NCBI RefSeq assembly: GCF_900110245.1
Contig: NZ_FOCZ01000001.1
Span: forward strand, 930,001 to 994,000
Reading direction: 5' to 3'
Source: Niastella yeongjuensis
Lineage (GTDB): Bacteria; Bacteroidota; Bacteroidia; Chitinophagales; Chitinophagaceae
DNA length: 64,000 bases
Positions 43,656 through 52,390 of the stretch are shown here, one piece after another (the first letter of the stretch is position 1; every line of letters begins with the position of its first letter). The notes beneath the pieces are model-generated. The model was not told the DNA's origin and ran no database searches. It saw only the letters and a program-made list of their open reading frames with translations. The position numbers and the translations under genes were made by a program.

Positions 43656-45989
43656 ATGATCAAAAACTATTTCAAAACTGCTATCCGGAATCTGTTTAAG
43701 AATGGATTGTTTTCATTTATTAGTGTGTCCGGTTTGGCATTGGGAATGGCCGGTGCCGGTTTATTAATCCTGAACATCCAGTACAAGCTTAGTATTGATC
43801 AGTTTCATGAAAAGAAGGACCGTGTTTTCAAAGTATATGGTAAAACAAGTACAGGCAGTGGAGTAAATACTACTGATGGTAATTCGGCGCCATTAGGACC
43901 AGCCTTGCAAAAGGAATTTCCACAGATCCTACAGATGACAAGAGTGGCGCCCACGGGAAAAATGTTCGATTATAAAGACAAAAAAATACAGGTTGACGGG
44001 TATTATACTGATGCAGCTTTTCTGGATATGTTCAGTTTCCCATTGATAACAGGGAATAAGCGGACTGCTTTAAAAGATCAGCTTAGTATAGTTATCACAG
44101 AAGGCCTTGCCAAGAAGATCTTCGGGGGTGAAGATCCAATAAATAAGATTGTCAAACTGGATAATGTGCAAAGTTTTACGGTTACAGGTGTGTTGAAAGA
44201 GCTTCCTTTAAACAGCTCTTTTAAATTTGAATACCTACTACCCTGGACAGAAAACAATACGAACTGGGATGTCTATTTTGCCAAAACCTACGTGGAGTTG
44301 AAAAACCCTGGTAATGTAAAAGCGGTTAATAAGCAGATCGCAGGTATCATTAGCGAACACAGCAAAAATGAAGAAGGCAGGCAGGTCTTTTTACATCCGG
44401 TCAGTAAAATGAATTTGCATCGTAATTTCGATGCAAATGGAAACCCCGAGACAGATACCGAACTCATTTTTCTTTACCTGCTGGCGGCCGTAATGCTGTT
44501 GATCGGTTGTATAAATTTTATGAACCTCACAACCGCCCGGAGCGAGAAAAGAGCAAAAGAAGTGGGTGTAAGAAAAGTGATGGGCGCTGCAAAAATATCA
44601 TTGGTTATTCAGTTCATTACGGAATCAACATTACTGGCTGTTTTCTCTGGCTGTATTGCGATGTGTATTGTTCAATTGGTATGGCCCGCCTTTAGTGCCA
44701 TCGCTAAAGTTCCGGTAAATATTCCCTGGCGATCGCCTTTTTTCTGGTTATCTGCATCGGCCTTTATATTTTTAACCGGCATATTGGCGGGTAGCTACCC
44801 TGCTTTTTATTTGTCATCGTTTAGGCCGGTTAAGGTGTTAAAGGGAATTTTCAATAATAAAACGGTATTGATCACACCTCGCCGTATACTTGTTGTCAGT
44901 CAGTTTGTAATAGCCATTTTCCTTATCAATTTTACCATCGTTTTCCGCAAGCAGGTTAATTATACAGAGAACAGGGACCCGGGTTTTGTAAAAGAGCAAC
45001 TGATCTATCATCCATTGACCAGCGACCTCAAAAGGCAATATGAAGTAGTTCAACAGGAATTGATGAATACTGGTATGGTAGCGGCCATTTGTGAAAGCAA
45101 TATGCCTGTAACAAGGCCCTCCGGCTGGGTAAACGGACTGGAAGGAGCCGGTGGAGAGAAAAACAGGAACACCTATTTCAGCCTGATCACATCGCCCGGT
45201 AATTTTGTAAAAACAAATGGGCTTACGTTAACAGCGGGAAGGGATCTGGATTATGAGATCTATCATACGGATACCGCATCCTGTGTTATTAATGAATGTG
45301 CAGCACATGAATTAGGATTTACCAATGCGGTGGGGCAATTCATAAAAGACGGCGATTTTAACTGGAAAATAGTAGGCGTAGTAAAGGATTTTTACCAGGG
45401 TTCGCCTAATGAGATCACCAAACCAGCCATGATTAGATATGAAAAAAAAGGGAGTATTTTAAATATCAGGTTAAAAGCAGGGTTTGCAACACAACAAAAT
45501 GTTACAACCATTGAGGCGATACTGAAAAAATATAACCGGGGTTTTATTACCGAACTGCAATTTGCCGAAGCAGATGTTGCCAATTCTTTCAGGCAGCGAA
45601 AAAACGCATTAATGCTAGTAAACTCCTTTGCAGTAATAGCCATATTAATAGCTTGTATGGGGTTGCTGGGGCTTACTGCCTATATGGGTGAGTTAAGAAA
45701 ACGGGAGATTGGCATAAGGAAGGTGCTGGGGGCAAGCGTAATAAGGGTTACTGCCTTGTTGACAAAAGATTTTATTTGGCTGGTTATTGTTGCAGTATTG
45801 ATCGCCTCGCCATTGGCGATGTTGTTTATAAATTTCTTTTTGCAACATTTTAGTTACAGAACGGAAGCTAGCTGGTGGATCCTGCCGCTTTCCGGAATAA
45901 TAGCTGTTTTCATTGCGACCCTCACCATCAGTTTTAATGCGATAAGAACCGCGATAGAAAATCCGGTTAATTCGTTGCGAAGTGAATAA
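43656..45989 (+). CDS. MacB/FtsX-type ABC transporter permease
   Basis: A 777-residue protein with the Bacteroidota 'double FtsX' layout: TM1 after MIKNYFKTAIRNLFKNGLFSFI, a periplasmic MacB_PCD domain, three TM helices (LLAAVMLLIGCINFMNLTTAR..., ending in the ASARSEKRAKEVGVRKVMGA-like coupling helix here as RSEKRAKEVGVRKVMG), a second periplasmic domain, and a final FtsX unit (MGELRKREIGIRKVLGAS). No ATPase gene is adjacent. This family is linked to lipoprotein, peptide or antibiotic transport. The gene stands alone. Confidence 0.9.
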   Translation: MIKNYFKTAIRNLFKNGLFSFISVSGLALGMAGAGLLILNIQYKLSIDQFHEKKDRVFKVYGKTSTGSGVNTTDGNSAPLGPALQKEFPQILQMTRVAPTGKMFDYKDKKIQVDGYYTDAAFLDMFSFPLITGNKRTALKDQLSIVITEGLAKKIFGGEDPINKIVKLDNVQSFTVTGVLKELPLNSSFKFEYLLPWTENNTNWDVYFAKTYVELKNPGNVKAVNKQIAGIISEHSKNEEGRQVFLHPVSKMNLHRNFDANGNPETDTELIFLYLLAAVMLLIGCINFMNLTTARSEKRAKEVGVRKVMGAAKISLVIQFITESTLLAVFSGCIAMCIVQLVWPAFSAIAKVPVNIPWRSPFFWLSASAFIFLTGILAGSYPAFYLSSFRPVKVLKGIFNNKTVLITPRRILVVSQFVIAIFLINFTIVFRKQVNYTENRDPGFVKEQLIYHPLTSDLKRQYEVVQQELMNTGMVAAICESNMPVTRPSGWVNGLEGAGGEKNRNTYFSLITSPGNFVKTNGLTLTAGRDLDYEIYHTDTASCVINECAAHELGFTNAVGQFIKDGDFNWKIVGVVKDFYQGSPNEITKPAMIRYEKKGSILNIRLKAGFATQQNVTTIEAILKKYNRGFITELQFAEADVANSFRQRKNALMLVNSFAVIAILIACMGLLGLTAYMGELRKREIGIRKVLGASVIRVTALLTKDFIWLVIVAVLIASPLAMLFINFFLQHFSYRTEASWWILPLSGIIAVFIATLTISFNAIRTAIENPVNSLRSE

Positions 45990-46101
45990 TTAGTTTGTTG
46001 TCGAACCCATGCAGACTAATTATGGGTTTATGGCGATCATTAAAGACCCGACTGGACGAAGGGGGGGTATATGAAGAAGAGCTGGCTCAGATTTTGGCCT
46101 A

Positions 46102-46131
46102 TTTGATATTTAATAAGAATTTCTATCTTTG
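46102..46131 (+). promoter_or_regulatory. rtcB promoter (TTTG, 18 bases, TATCTTTG)
   Basis: TTTG at 46102-46105 and TATCTTTG at 46124-46131 match the Bacteroidota -33 and -7 elements with good spacing. Transcription would start near 46138, giving a leader of about 90 nt. Confidence 0.65.
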
Positions 46132-46137
46132 CACTAC

Positions 46138-46227
46138 CGATAATCTCGGCTGCTGACATCTCTGTAAGGGGCAGATGTTCCTACCAACGCCCCATGATCT
46201 AATCTTTTTTATTCCAAATTAAAGAAC
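46138..46227 (+). promoter_or_regulatory. Structured 5' leader of rtcB, possible pseudoknot
   Basis: The predicted leader contains GACATCT (46155-46161) complementary to AGATGTT (46173-46179), and, inside that loop, GGGGC (46168-46172) complementary to the downstream GCCCC (46189-46193). The two stems either compete or stack as an H-type pseudoknot (loops of 6, 0 and about 9-10 nt). A T6 run follows at about 46205. It matches no riboswitch class I know. Confidence 0.45.
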
Positions 46228-47358
46228 ATGGAATCTATTGGGTTCTACTGTGATGCCAATAGCATTGAACAAAATGCTATGGATCAATTACAGCAGTATG
46301 CGCAGAAGCCATTTGTAAACAACATTTGTGCTTTTACCGATATTCATTACTGCAGTGAAAAGGCATTGCCTGTGGGCGTGGCCTTTGAAACATCGGATTA
46401 TTGTTACCCCCTGATTACCGGTAAAGATATCGGGTGCGGGGTAATGTATCTTAAAATAGACAAAGAATACTGGCGCCGGCCATTTGAAAAAGCTGCTCAT
46501 TACCGGGCACTGAATTTTGCCCATCATAAAATGACGGATGATGGACTTGGCGGCGGCAATCACTTTCTCTCTATTGAAGAAGATGCAGGCGCGATCTACA
46601 TTATCTGCCACACCGGTACCAGGGACAGAGGAATTGCCTTGTATCAACAATGTATGCAATTAACTCGCGATTTTTCCCTTCAGTATGGGCGGCAGGTGGA
46701 TTTTGTACATAAGGATTTTTTGAAAGCTGATTTTTTAAAGTATTATAACGAGACTTTACAATTTGGCTATGAAAGGAGAAAAAATTTTTGTTTTAAAACT
46801 TTGATCTTTTTACAGAATGCCAATTACATTCAATGTAACAAAGAAACAATCGACAGAAATTATCTACAAGCCAGTTTTAAAGATCAGGATCACAAAGCTG
46901 TTTTGAATGGAATCCCCTATTTACTGGAAGATTCTATTCACAACCACCTGCGGTTTAAAGATCGACATATAATACACCGAAAAGGAAGCACGGAATTAGA
47001 GAAGGGAAAAACTGTTGTAATTCCTCTCTCTATGTCAAGAGGAAGTTTACTGGTGCAACCAGGCAATATGCCAGATGCGGGTAACGCCCTGTATTCCTGT
47101 GCGCATGGTGCCGGACGAAAGTTATCGCGATTTGAAGCCATGAAATACTGGAAAACGGTGCTGAAGGAAAAGCAACGTAAAGCCTTTAAGGAACGATTTA
47201 CCGAGTTGTTGGATAAATCAGGCAATTTCCCCCAGGGATATATTCAGGAGTTTGATTTTGCTTATAAAGATTCGGTAGATATATTCAAACATCAACCATA
47301 TTTGAAAAAGATAACACAAACTAATCCCGTGGTTACAATTAAGTATTCAGAAATTTAA
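46228..47358 (+). CDS. rtcB: RtcB-family RNA 3'-phosphate/2',3'-cyclic phosphate ligase
   Basis: A 376-residue protein with all the RtcB signatures: TDIHYCSEKALPVG (37-50), the Mn-binding Cys70 (KDIGCG), GGGNHF (108-113), the His128 segment HTGTRDRG, DSIHNH (235-240), HRKGS (250-254) and the guanylylated His293 in CAHGAGRK. RtcB joins RNA ends with GTP and manganese, repairing cleaved tRNA or rRNA. No archease, RtcA or RtcR gene is adjacent. It has its own promoter and structured leader and ends in a strong hairpin. Confidence 0.92.
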   Translation: MESIGFYCDANSIEQNAMDQLQQYAQKPFVNNICAFTDIHYCSEKALPVGVAFETSDYCYPLITGKDIGCGVMYLKIDKEYWRRPFEKAAHYRALNFAHHKMTDDGLGGGNHFLSIEEDAGAIYIICHTGTRDRGIALYQQCMQLTRDFSLQYGRQVDFVHKDFLKADFLKYYNETLQFGYERRKNFCFKTLIFLQNANYIQCNKETIDRNYLQASFKDQDHKAVLNGIPYLLEDSIHNHLRFKDRHIIHRKGSTELEKGKTVVIPLSMSRGSLLVQPGNMPDAGNALYSCAHGAGRKLSRFEAMKYWKTVLKEKQRKAFKERFTELLDKSGNFPQGYIQEFDFAYKDSVDIFKHQPYLKKITQTNPVVTIKYSEI

Positions 47359-47361
47359 CGC

Positions 47362-47394
47362 AAATCAAATGGAGCCCCCGGCTCCATTTGATTT
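47362..47394. terminator. Strong 15-bp terminator hairpin after rtcB
   Basis: AAATCAAATGGAGCC (47362-47376) and GGCTCCATTTGATTT (47380-47394) are perfectly complementary around CCC. It begins 3 bases after the rtcB stop codon. Confidence 0.85.
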
Positions 47395-47439
47395 ATAAAG
47401 GCCCGGCTCAATAATTGCTGCAATTGACAAAAGAGCCAA

Positions 47440-48690
47440 ATGTATAATTTATCCAGTACTGGCGACCTCGATGCGTTGATTAAAGCGGCAGGTAACAAAA
47501 CGATTGTAATGCTTGGCGAAGCATCACACGGCACACACGAATATTACACCTGGCGAACAGCCATTTCAAAACGATTGATTGAAGAATACGGATTTAATTT
47601 TATTGCTGTTGAAGGCGACTGGCCCGACTGCTATAAAATAAACCGTTTTGTAAAAGGCTATAAAGATGCCGGTGATTCAATCAATAATGTACTGCAGGTA
47701 TTTGACCGATGGCCTACCTGGATGTGGGCAAATTGGGAAACGGCCGCACTGGCCGAATGGTTGCGGGAACACAATCAACATTTGAACATACTTGAGAAAA
47801 CCGGTTTTTACGGACTCGATGTGTATAGTCTTTGGGATTCCATGGAAGCCATGGTTAATTATCTCGATAAAGAAGATCCAAAAGCATCGCAGACGGTAAA
47901 AGCGGCCATACAATGTTTTGAACCTTTCAGGGAAAGAGAACAATCCTATGCCTATTCATTAAAAGAGCATAATTGTCGCGATAAAGTGCTGTCCTTACTG
48001 AAAGAAATAAAATTGAAAGCCCAGTTCCTGGATGGTGACCGCGAAGCGGGGTTCAATACAGAACAAAATGCATTGATTGCCGTGAACGCCGAAAAGTACT
48101 ACAGCAGCCTGATAGGCTTCGATAATGAAAGCTGGAATATTCGCGACACGCACATGATGGAAACGCTGGAGCGGTTAATGAAATTCCACGGCCCTGCCGC
48201 CAAAGGAATTGTTTGGGAACACAATACCCATATTGGCGATGCCCGGGCTACCGACATGAGAAGCGCCGGTATGGTGAATATTGGCGAATTAGGCAGAAAG
48301 AAATATGGTGTGGATAACGTGTTCCTTATTGGCTTTGGCTCCTATGAAGGAACTGTAATAGCCGGCGATGCCTGGGGAGCGAATATGCAGGAAATGGAGG
48401 TGCCGCCTGCAAGAAAAGGAAGTATAGAGGAAGCCCTGCATTTACGGGGAGAGCATAATCGCTATATGATCTTTGAAGAAGAAACAAATGAACTGTTCGA
48501 TATGGAGATCGGCCACCGGGCAATTGGCGTGGTGTACGACCCAAAGCGTGAAAAATATGGAAATTATGTACCTACCATTATGAGCGAGCGTTATGATGCC
48601 TTTGTATATTTTGATACAACCCAGGCACTGCATGCATTGCACTTGCCTGCTGGTCATCAAACGCCGGAAACCTATCCATTCGGAGTTTGA
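47440..48690 (+). CDS. Erythromycin esterase family protein
   Basis: A 416-residue protein. GEASHGTHEYYTWR near residue 27 and FIAVEGDWPDCYKINRFVKG near 55 carry the His and Glu used by Ere enzymes; further motifs are DVYSLWDSMEAMVNYL and IVWEHNTHIGDARATDM (second His region), ending with FIGFGSYEGTVIAGDAWG-like (LIGFGSYEGT). Relatives hydrolyse macrolide lactones, but most chromosomal Bacteroidota members are unassigned succinoglycan/Ere-like hydrolases. Resistance cannot be claimed from sequence. No signal peptide. It is convergent with the S24 repressor gene only 4 bases away. Confidence 0.88.
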   Translation: MYNLSSTGDLDALIKAAGNKTIVMLGEASHGTHEYYTWRTAISKRLIEEYGFNFIAVEGDWPDCYKINRFVKGYKDAGDSINNVLQVFDRWPTWMWANWETAALAEWLREHNQHLNILEKTGFYGLDVYSLWDSMEAMVNYLDKEDPKASQTVKAAIQCFEPFREREQSYAYSLKEHNCRDKVLSLLKEIKLKAQFLDGDREAGFNTEQNALIAVNAEKYYSSLIGFDNESWNIRDTHMMETLERLMKFHGPAAKGIVWEHNTHIGDARATDMRSAGMVNIGELGRKKYGVDNVFLIGFGSYEGTVIAGDAWGANMQEMEVPPARKGSIEEALHLRGEHNRYMIFEEETNELFDMEIGHRAIGVVYDPKREKYGNYVPTIMSERYDAFVYFDTTQALHALHLPAGHQTPETYPFGV

Positions 48691-48694
48691 GCGG

Positions 48695-49585
48695 TTATTC
48701 TCCCATTTTTTGTTTCAACATCGCCAGCTCAGCTTCAATATTCACCAGGCGTTTATAAATTTCGCCGGGGCCGGGTAATTGTCTCGTCCAGCGTTCTACC
48801 ACATACCAGATCTCGGCAACTTCTTCCACATCCAATACAATGGTGGGGAATTCGCCGGTTTGATTATTATCGCTTTTTACAATGATCTTTCCCTCATGAT
48901 ACCGGTTGATCAGTCGTTTGATCAATACACCCTGAAAGCGGGTAACCAGCACATAAACACGATCGTCACGAACTTCAGAAATATCGGCCCAGCGGGCTAT
49001 GACCCGGTCTGCATCCTGTAAAGTAGGGAACATGGAATGCCCTTCCACTTCAAATATCCGGTAGGTACCATTGGTATACCCGGGCAACCGGTAAGCAGAT
49101 AAAGATTGAATAAATAGAGGATCGCCATAACCCGACATATAACCAGCCCTGGCTTTTACCGGTACATAAATGATATTTTCTTCACCCTGGCTATCGACGG
49201 TGATATATTTAGGTGCCTGAAACCTGCGGTATGGAAAAAGAGTGTTACCCACGACAGAAACAGGCATGTCTTCATCTGCAGGAGGTACCAATTGGTTTTT
49301 GTCACTGGTAACAGTGTGACTATCATTTACTGCGTTTTCGTTGTTTTCCTCGGCCTTATAGGCCACCAGACCGCCTTTAGACAAATCCACGCTCACAAGC
49401 TCATCAATAGAGATGTCGAAAAATGAGGCAATTTTTTCTAATGTACCTAAATCTGGTTCTGAATGAGTTGTTTCGTAATTCGAGAACGTATTTCGCTTTA
49501 AACCCAATGCTGTAGCCACTTCCGCCTGAGTCAGCCCTTTTTTCTTCCTTAAAAAGGAAAGATTGTTTGCAAAAAAAGTTGACAT
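48695..49585 (-). CDS. Phage-type repressor: XRE HTH plus S24/LexA-like C-terminal domain
   Basis: A 296-residue protein from ATG 49585. The N-terminal Cro/CI HTH (NLSFLRKKKGLTQAEVATALGLKRNTFSNYE) is followed by a linker and a LexA/S24 peptidase-like domain with Ser in VEGHSMFPTL and Lys in GVLIKRLINRY, the self-cleavage dyad. The C-terminus adds a coiled-coil-like helix (VNIEAELAMLKQKMGE). It diverges from the DnaA-IV-like/Gam gene set across a region with inverted and direct repeats, the arrangement of a lysogeny switch. Upstream in-frame codons (to 49765) lack a sensible start. Confidence 0.88.
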   Translation of the reverse strand: MSTFFANNLSFLRKKKGLTQAEVATALGLKRNTFSNYETTHSEPDLGTLEKIASFFDISIDELVSVDLSKGGLVAYKAEENNENAVNDSHTVTSDKNQLVPPADEDMPVSVVGNTLFPYRRFQAPKYITVDSQGEENIIYVPVKARAGYMSGYGDPLFIQSLSAYRLPGYTNGTYRIFEVEGHSMFPTLQDADRVIARWADISEVRDDRVYVLVTRFQGVLIKRLINRYHEGKIIVKSDNNQTGEFPTIVLDVEEVAEIWYVVERWTRQLPGPGEIYKRLVNIEAELAMLKQKMGE

Positions 49586-49634
49586 AAATAGAAAGTTTTT
49601 GCCCCAAAAATTAGAATTGTCGAAAAATGAAGCA

Positions 49635-49691
49635 TATATTTGCTGTATCGAAATGCTATACAGAATATGCAAAGAGCTAAAAGTATGCAAA
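49635..49691. promoter_or_regulatory. Probable operator/promoter region of the S24 repressor module
   Basis: It contains the -7 element TATATTTG (49635-49642), an inverted repeat CTGTAT (49643-49648) / ATACAG (49658-49663), and two direct copies of TATGCAAA (49666-49673 and 49684-49691). The cluster lies in the divergent gap between the repressor and the rightward genes. If TATATTTG is used, the leader before 49850 is about 200 nt and carries no convincing reading frame. Confidence 0.5.
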
Positions 49692-49849
49692 AAACAACGA
49701 AATCGTACTATGGAAACGAGACATAGCCTGAAAATTCGACTTCTTCTCCCGGGCTTTTGCCTCAAAAGTTATCACTTCTTGTGCAGATTGGTCCTTCCAT
49801 GCGGGAATCTTGTTTAACCGATTTATCAACTGTATAAAAACCGAAGATT

Positions 49850-50344
49850 ATGACACATATGCTTTTACAAAAGAACGACACGACAACTTACAAAAACGGA
49901 AGTTCCATGAATGTGCATACAAGGAGAGAATTATCCATCGTAAGTCACGTAATTACGCGTGCACAATACGAGATACAACAGCAGGCCGGCATTGAAGTAA
50001 TATTAATACCCCGGTATTCAAATAAAATGATGGAAGATGATGTGAAGCAGTTATTTGAAGCAATGTGTGAGTGCTGGAATGTTCAATTGGCCTGGGTAAG
50101 CGATAAAAGCAGAGCGAACGACAGACCAACTATGCGAAAACTGTTATGGATGGCCGGAAAGAAAAAATTCCCGCACATGCCTTACAGCCTGTTAGCCAAT
50201 CTTACAGGTGCAACCGATCATGCAGGGGTAATTAAAGGAATAAGAAGCGGGTATAACTGGCTGAATGTGCAGGATGAAAAATTCCTGAAATATTATGAAC
50301 CGGTAAAAGGTTATTTTGATGAACTACAGGAAGAACAAATATAG
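49850..50344 (+). CDS. DnaA-domain-IV-like DNA-binding protein
   Basis: A 164-residue protein. The C-terminal half resembles the DnaA origin-binding domain: an SRANDRPTMRKLLWMAGKKKF helix pair, then MPYSLLANLTGATDHAGVIKG, where DHAGVIKG parallels the DnaA signature D-H-[ST]-T-V-x-x-G. There is no AAA+ domain. The N-terminal part (QYEIQQQAGIEVILIPRYSNKMMEDDVKQLFEAMCECWNV) is unlike DnaA. Such proteins occur in phage-like modules and may bind DnaA boxes. Met20 (49907) is an alternative start. It is the first gene of a rightward set ending in gam. Confidence 0.65.
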   Translation: MTHMLLQKNDTTTYKNGSSMNVHTRRELSIVSHVITRAQYEIQQQAGIEVILIPRYSNKMMEDDVKQLFEAMCECWNVQLAWVSDKSRANDRPTMRKLLWMAGKKKFPHMPYSLLANLTGATDHAGVIKGIRSGYNWLNVQDEKFLKYYEPVKGYFDELQEEQI

Positions 50345-50351
50345 GTTCGAA

Positions 50352-50636
50352 ATGAAACGGCAATTGGCAGAAACCCTGAAACAACAAATAGAAACAATCC
50401 TTGATGACAATCCGGCCAATGACGACGATAAACTGCATTATGCGGTATTGGCTGAAATAAGAGACAGGTTATACGTAAAGCTGATCAAATACCAAACCGA
50501 TTATACCATTAGTTTCACGCCTGCACAGGCATTTGCATTACGCATACTGTACACCGACTATATCAACGATCCGACCTGTTATTTGGGCAATAGATTGCAT
50601 GCGTTAGCTGCAGAAGTGCATAAACAGTTTAATTAA
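50352..50636 (+). CDS. Small helical protein of the phage-like module
   Basis: A 94-residue protein, mostly helical (MKRQLAETLKQQIETILDDN, LAEIRDRLYVKLIKYQ, PAQAFALRILYTDYI, LGNRLHALAAEVHKQF). No recognised family. ATG 50352, eight bases after the previous stop, is preferred over ATG 50316, which overlaps the preceding gene. It lies between the DnaA-IV-like gene and gam and is probably co-transcribed with them. Confidence 0.6.
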   Translation: MKRQLAETLKQQIETILDDNPANDDDKLHYAVLAEIRDRLYVKLIKYQTDYTISFTPAQAFALRILYTDYINDPTCYLGNRLHALAAEVHKQFN

Positions 50637-50741
50637 TAAGCACATAAGGGTTTTCTATGTAAACGGTTTTCAATAAGCCGTAAGGGGCATCGTATTGCCA
50701 AAACAATTTATCAGATTATTAAACCATAAAATCTTACAACT

Positions 50742-51263
50742 ATGTTCCGTGAAAAGAAAAAACTGATCATCAATGTGAATTATGACGAAGCCCAGGAGGC
50801 ATCTGCCAAATATGCTGAAGTATCATCAAGACTCGGTATTATAGAAGCGCAATTGAACGAACGCATAACCCGGATAAGAGACCAGTTCCAGGATGAGATC
50901 ATTCAACTCAATATGGAAAAGGAAAGACAAATGGAAGTATTGGAAACATACGCAAAAGAGCAGAAATGCAACTGGGGCAAACGCAAAAGCGTTGAATTAT
51001 TGCACAGCGTGATCGGTTTTCGCACGGGAACACCCAAGGTTACCAAAGACAGAAAATTTAGTTGGGAAGATGTGCTTGATATGGTAAAAGAGAAATTTCC
51101 TTCATTGGTTCGGGTTAAATGTGAACTCGACAAAGAAGCTATTATAGCATTACGTGATGAACAACAATTCCAGGATCTGCAAAAAACCTGCTTTGTAGAT
51201 GTAGTACAGGAGGAAACCTTTTTTGTAGAGGCTAAATTACAATCATTGCTCCGCGTTGCATAA
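50742..51263 (+). CDS. Host-nuclease inhibitor Gam family protein (phage Mu Gam homologue)
   Basis: A 173-residue protein with the Mu Gam layout: a long N-terminal coiled coil (RLGIIEAQLNERITRIRDQFQDEIIQLNMEKERQMEVLETYAKEQ), then a beta-rich core (SVELLHSVIGFRTGTPKV, FSWEDVLDMVKEKFPSLVRVKCELDKEAIIA) and a closing strand VDVVQEETFFVEAKL. Gam dimers coat DNA ends and shield them from RecBCD/AddAB and resemble Ku. No Mu transposase genes (A or B) are in the window, so it may belong to a relic of a transposable phage or a domesticated module. Confidence 0.85.
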   Translation: MFREKKKLIINVNYDEAQEASAKYAEVSSRLGIIEAQLNERITRIRDQFQDEIIQLNMEKERQMEVLETYAKEQKCNWGKRKSVELLHSVIGFRTGTPKVTKDRKFSWEDVLDMVKEKFPSLVRVKCELDKEAIIALRDEQQFQDLQKTCFVDVVQEETFFVEAKLQSLLRVA

Positions 51264-51328
51264 GGTTACATGAAAAATGTTTAAGGCTCTGATTAAAATT
51301 TTTCTTGTACCATAGCTAGTAAGTAGAG

Positions 51329-51358
51329 CCGTTCTGTTTCTACAGAATGGCATTTTTT
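51329..51358. terminator. Intrinsic terminator between gam and the convergent operon
   Basis: CCGTTCTG (51329-51336) pairs with CAGAATGG (51343-51350, one G-U) around TTTCTA, followed by CATTTTTTCT. Confidence 0.8.
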
Positions 51359-51366
51359 CTCCCTTA

Positions 51367-52380
51367 TTATTTATCAATATAATTGGTAAAGGTTCGAATG
51401 TGCCGCAGCCATTTCAATTGTTGGGAAAAGCTGTCCATATCGCATACCAGTTCTTTTCGGCTTAATTGCTTTAACTCCTCAATAGAAGTAACGCCCACCG
51501 TAACCTGTTGCAGCTGCTCCAGCGACATCCATCCCATGGCATGCAGGGAATGAATAATGATAGCAAAAGTTTGTTTGGCCCTTGCAGGATATGGCAATTG
51601 CCAAAGGTGATGGTTGATGGTGCTTGTTTCCGTCAAAAATAATTGCTTCAATGCTAAAAAGTTCCGGTACAGGTTGGGTAGTGTATAAACGCCCTTATGC
51701 ACGTCTTTCCAAACATCAAATGCATCGTTGGTCAATTGCATAAGGCCAGCGGCCGGATACAATATCTCCAGTATTTTCTGATCAGGATAGTTATCGAGCA
51801 GGGAACAGAAAAGCAATACGGCATAGTAACTTTTTTTGTAAGTGATCTCCTGTAATTCCGCTGCTGATATATCGCTGTTCAACTGTTTTAGCGATTCCTG
51901 CTGCCAGTGAGCAACGGCTTGCAAATGTTCTATGAATTGTTGCCGCCGTGGTATGCTACGCAACAACTCCAGGTATAAGTCTTTTGCAAGCCGGTCGTTT
52001 TTGTTGATTGCCTTGTATTCCTCAGGAGCTGTTACCAGTGAGGTGATCTGCTCATAGTTCAGAATGTGATCATCAAAAAGATCATCGAACAGGGGCCCGA
52101 ATACGCTCAGCAGAATAATACTTTTATGTTCCGCTTCACTTAATTTTTTTCCTGTTAGCTTATATACATTATCACATACCAGATTCAGGGCGAGCTGCCA
52201 GTATTTGGTAATTCTTTTAACGTCTTTTGCCGAAAATGTTTCCTGATAATCCGGCACTATAGCACGCAACAGACCGGGAAGATAACTTTTCAGATATCGT
52301 TCCTGTTTTTTGATCCGCCGGTACATCACAAGCATACAGCCAAGGATACGGATATTATTAACTGAAGGGCTTTTGCGCAT
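51367..52380 (-). CDS. Class I isoprenoid-synthase-like protein, unassigned
   Basis: A 337-residue all-helical protein with two aspartate-rich motifs placed as in class I isoprenoid synthases: DDLFDD at 99-104 and NDAFDVWKD at 218-226 (NDxxD plus acidic residue), with KKSYYA at 182-187 between them. This is the magnesium-diphosphate-binding pattern of prenyl synthases and terpene cyclases, but the rest does not read as a standard GGPP or squalene synthase. It starts 10 bases after the stop of the dehydrogenase gene, so the two form an operon. Met16 or Met19 are alternative starts. The product is unknown. Confidence 0.7.
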   Translation of the reverse strand: MRKSPSVNNIRILGCMLVMYRRIKKQERYLKSYLPGLLRAIVPDYQETFSAKDVKRITKYWQLALNLVCDNVYKLTGKKLSEAEHKSIILLSVFGPLFDDLFDDHILNYEQITSLVTAPEEYKAINKNDRLAKDLYLELLRSIPRRQQFIEHLQAVAHWQQESLKQLNSDISAAELQEITYKKSYYAVLLFCSLLDNYPDQKILEILYPAAGLMQLTNDAFDVWKDVHKGVYTLPNLYRNFLALKQLFLTETSTINHHLWQLPYPARAKQTFAIIIHSLHAMGWMSLEQLQQVTVGVTSIEELKQLSRKELVCDMDSFSQQLKWLRHIRTFTNYIDK

Positions 52381-52390
52381 TAGCAGGGTA

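Noticed and set aside
46138-46227. Fluoride (crcB), purine or preQ1 riboswitch upstream of rtcB
   Set aside because: GATGTTCCTACC looks superficially like parts of these aptamers, but the 5' consensus segments are missing and the downstream gene does not fit.
47440-48690. Macrolide resistance gene
   Set aside because: The family is right, but chromosomal members in this phylum are mostly uncharacterised; there is no mobile context, so resistance is not claimed.
49563-49817. 84-codon open frame in the repressor divergent region
   Set aside because: It overlaps the repressor start and operator-like repeats, is Cys/Arg/Leu-rich without domain pattern, and is probably a chance frame.
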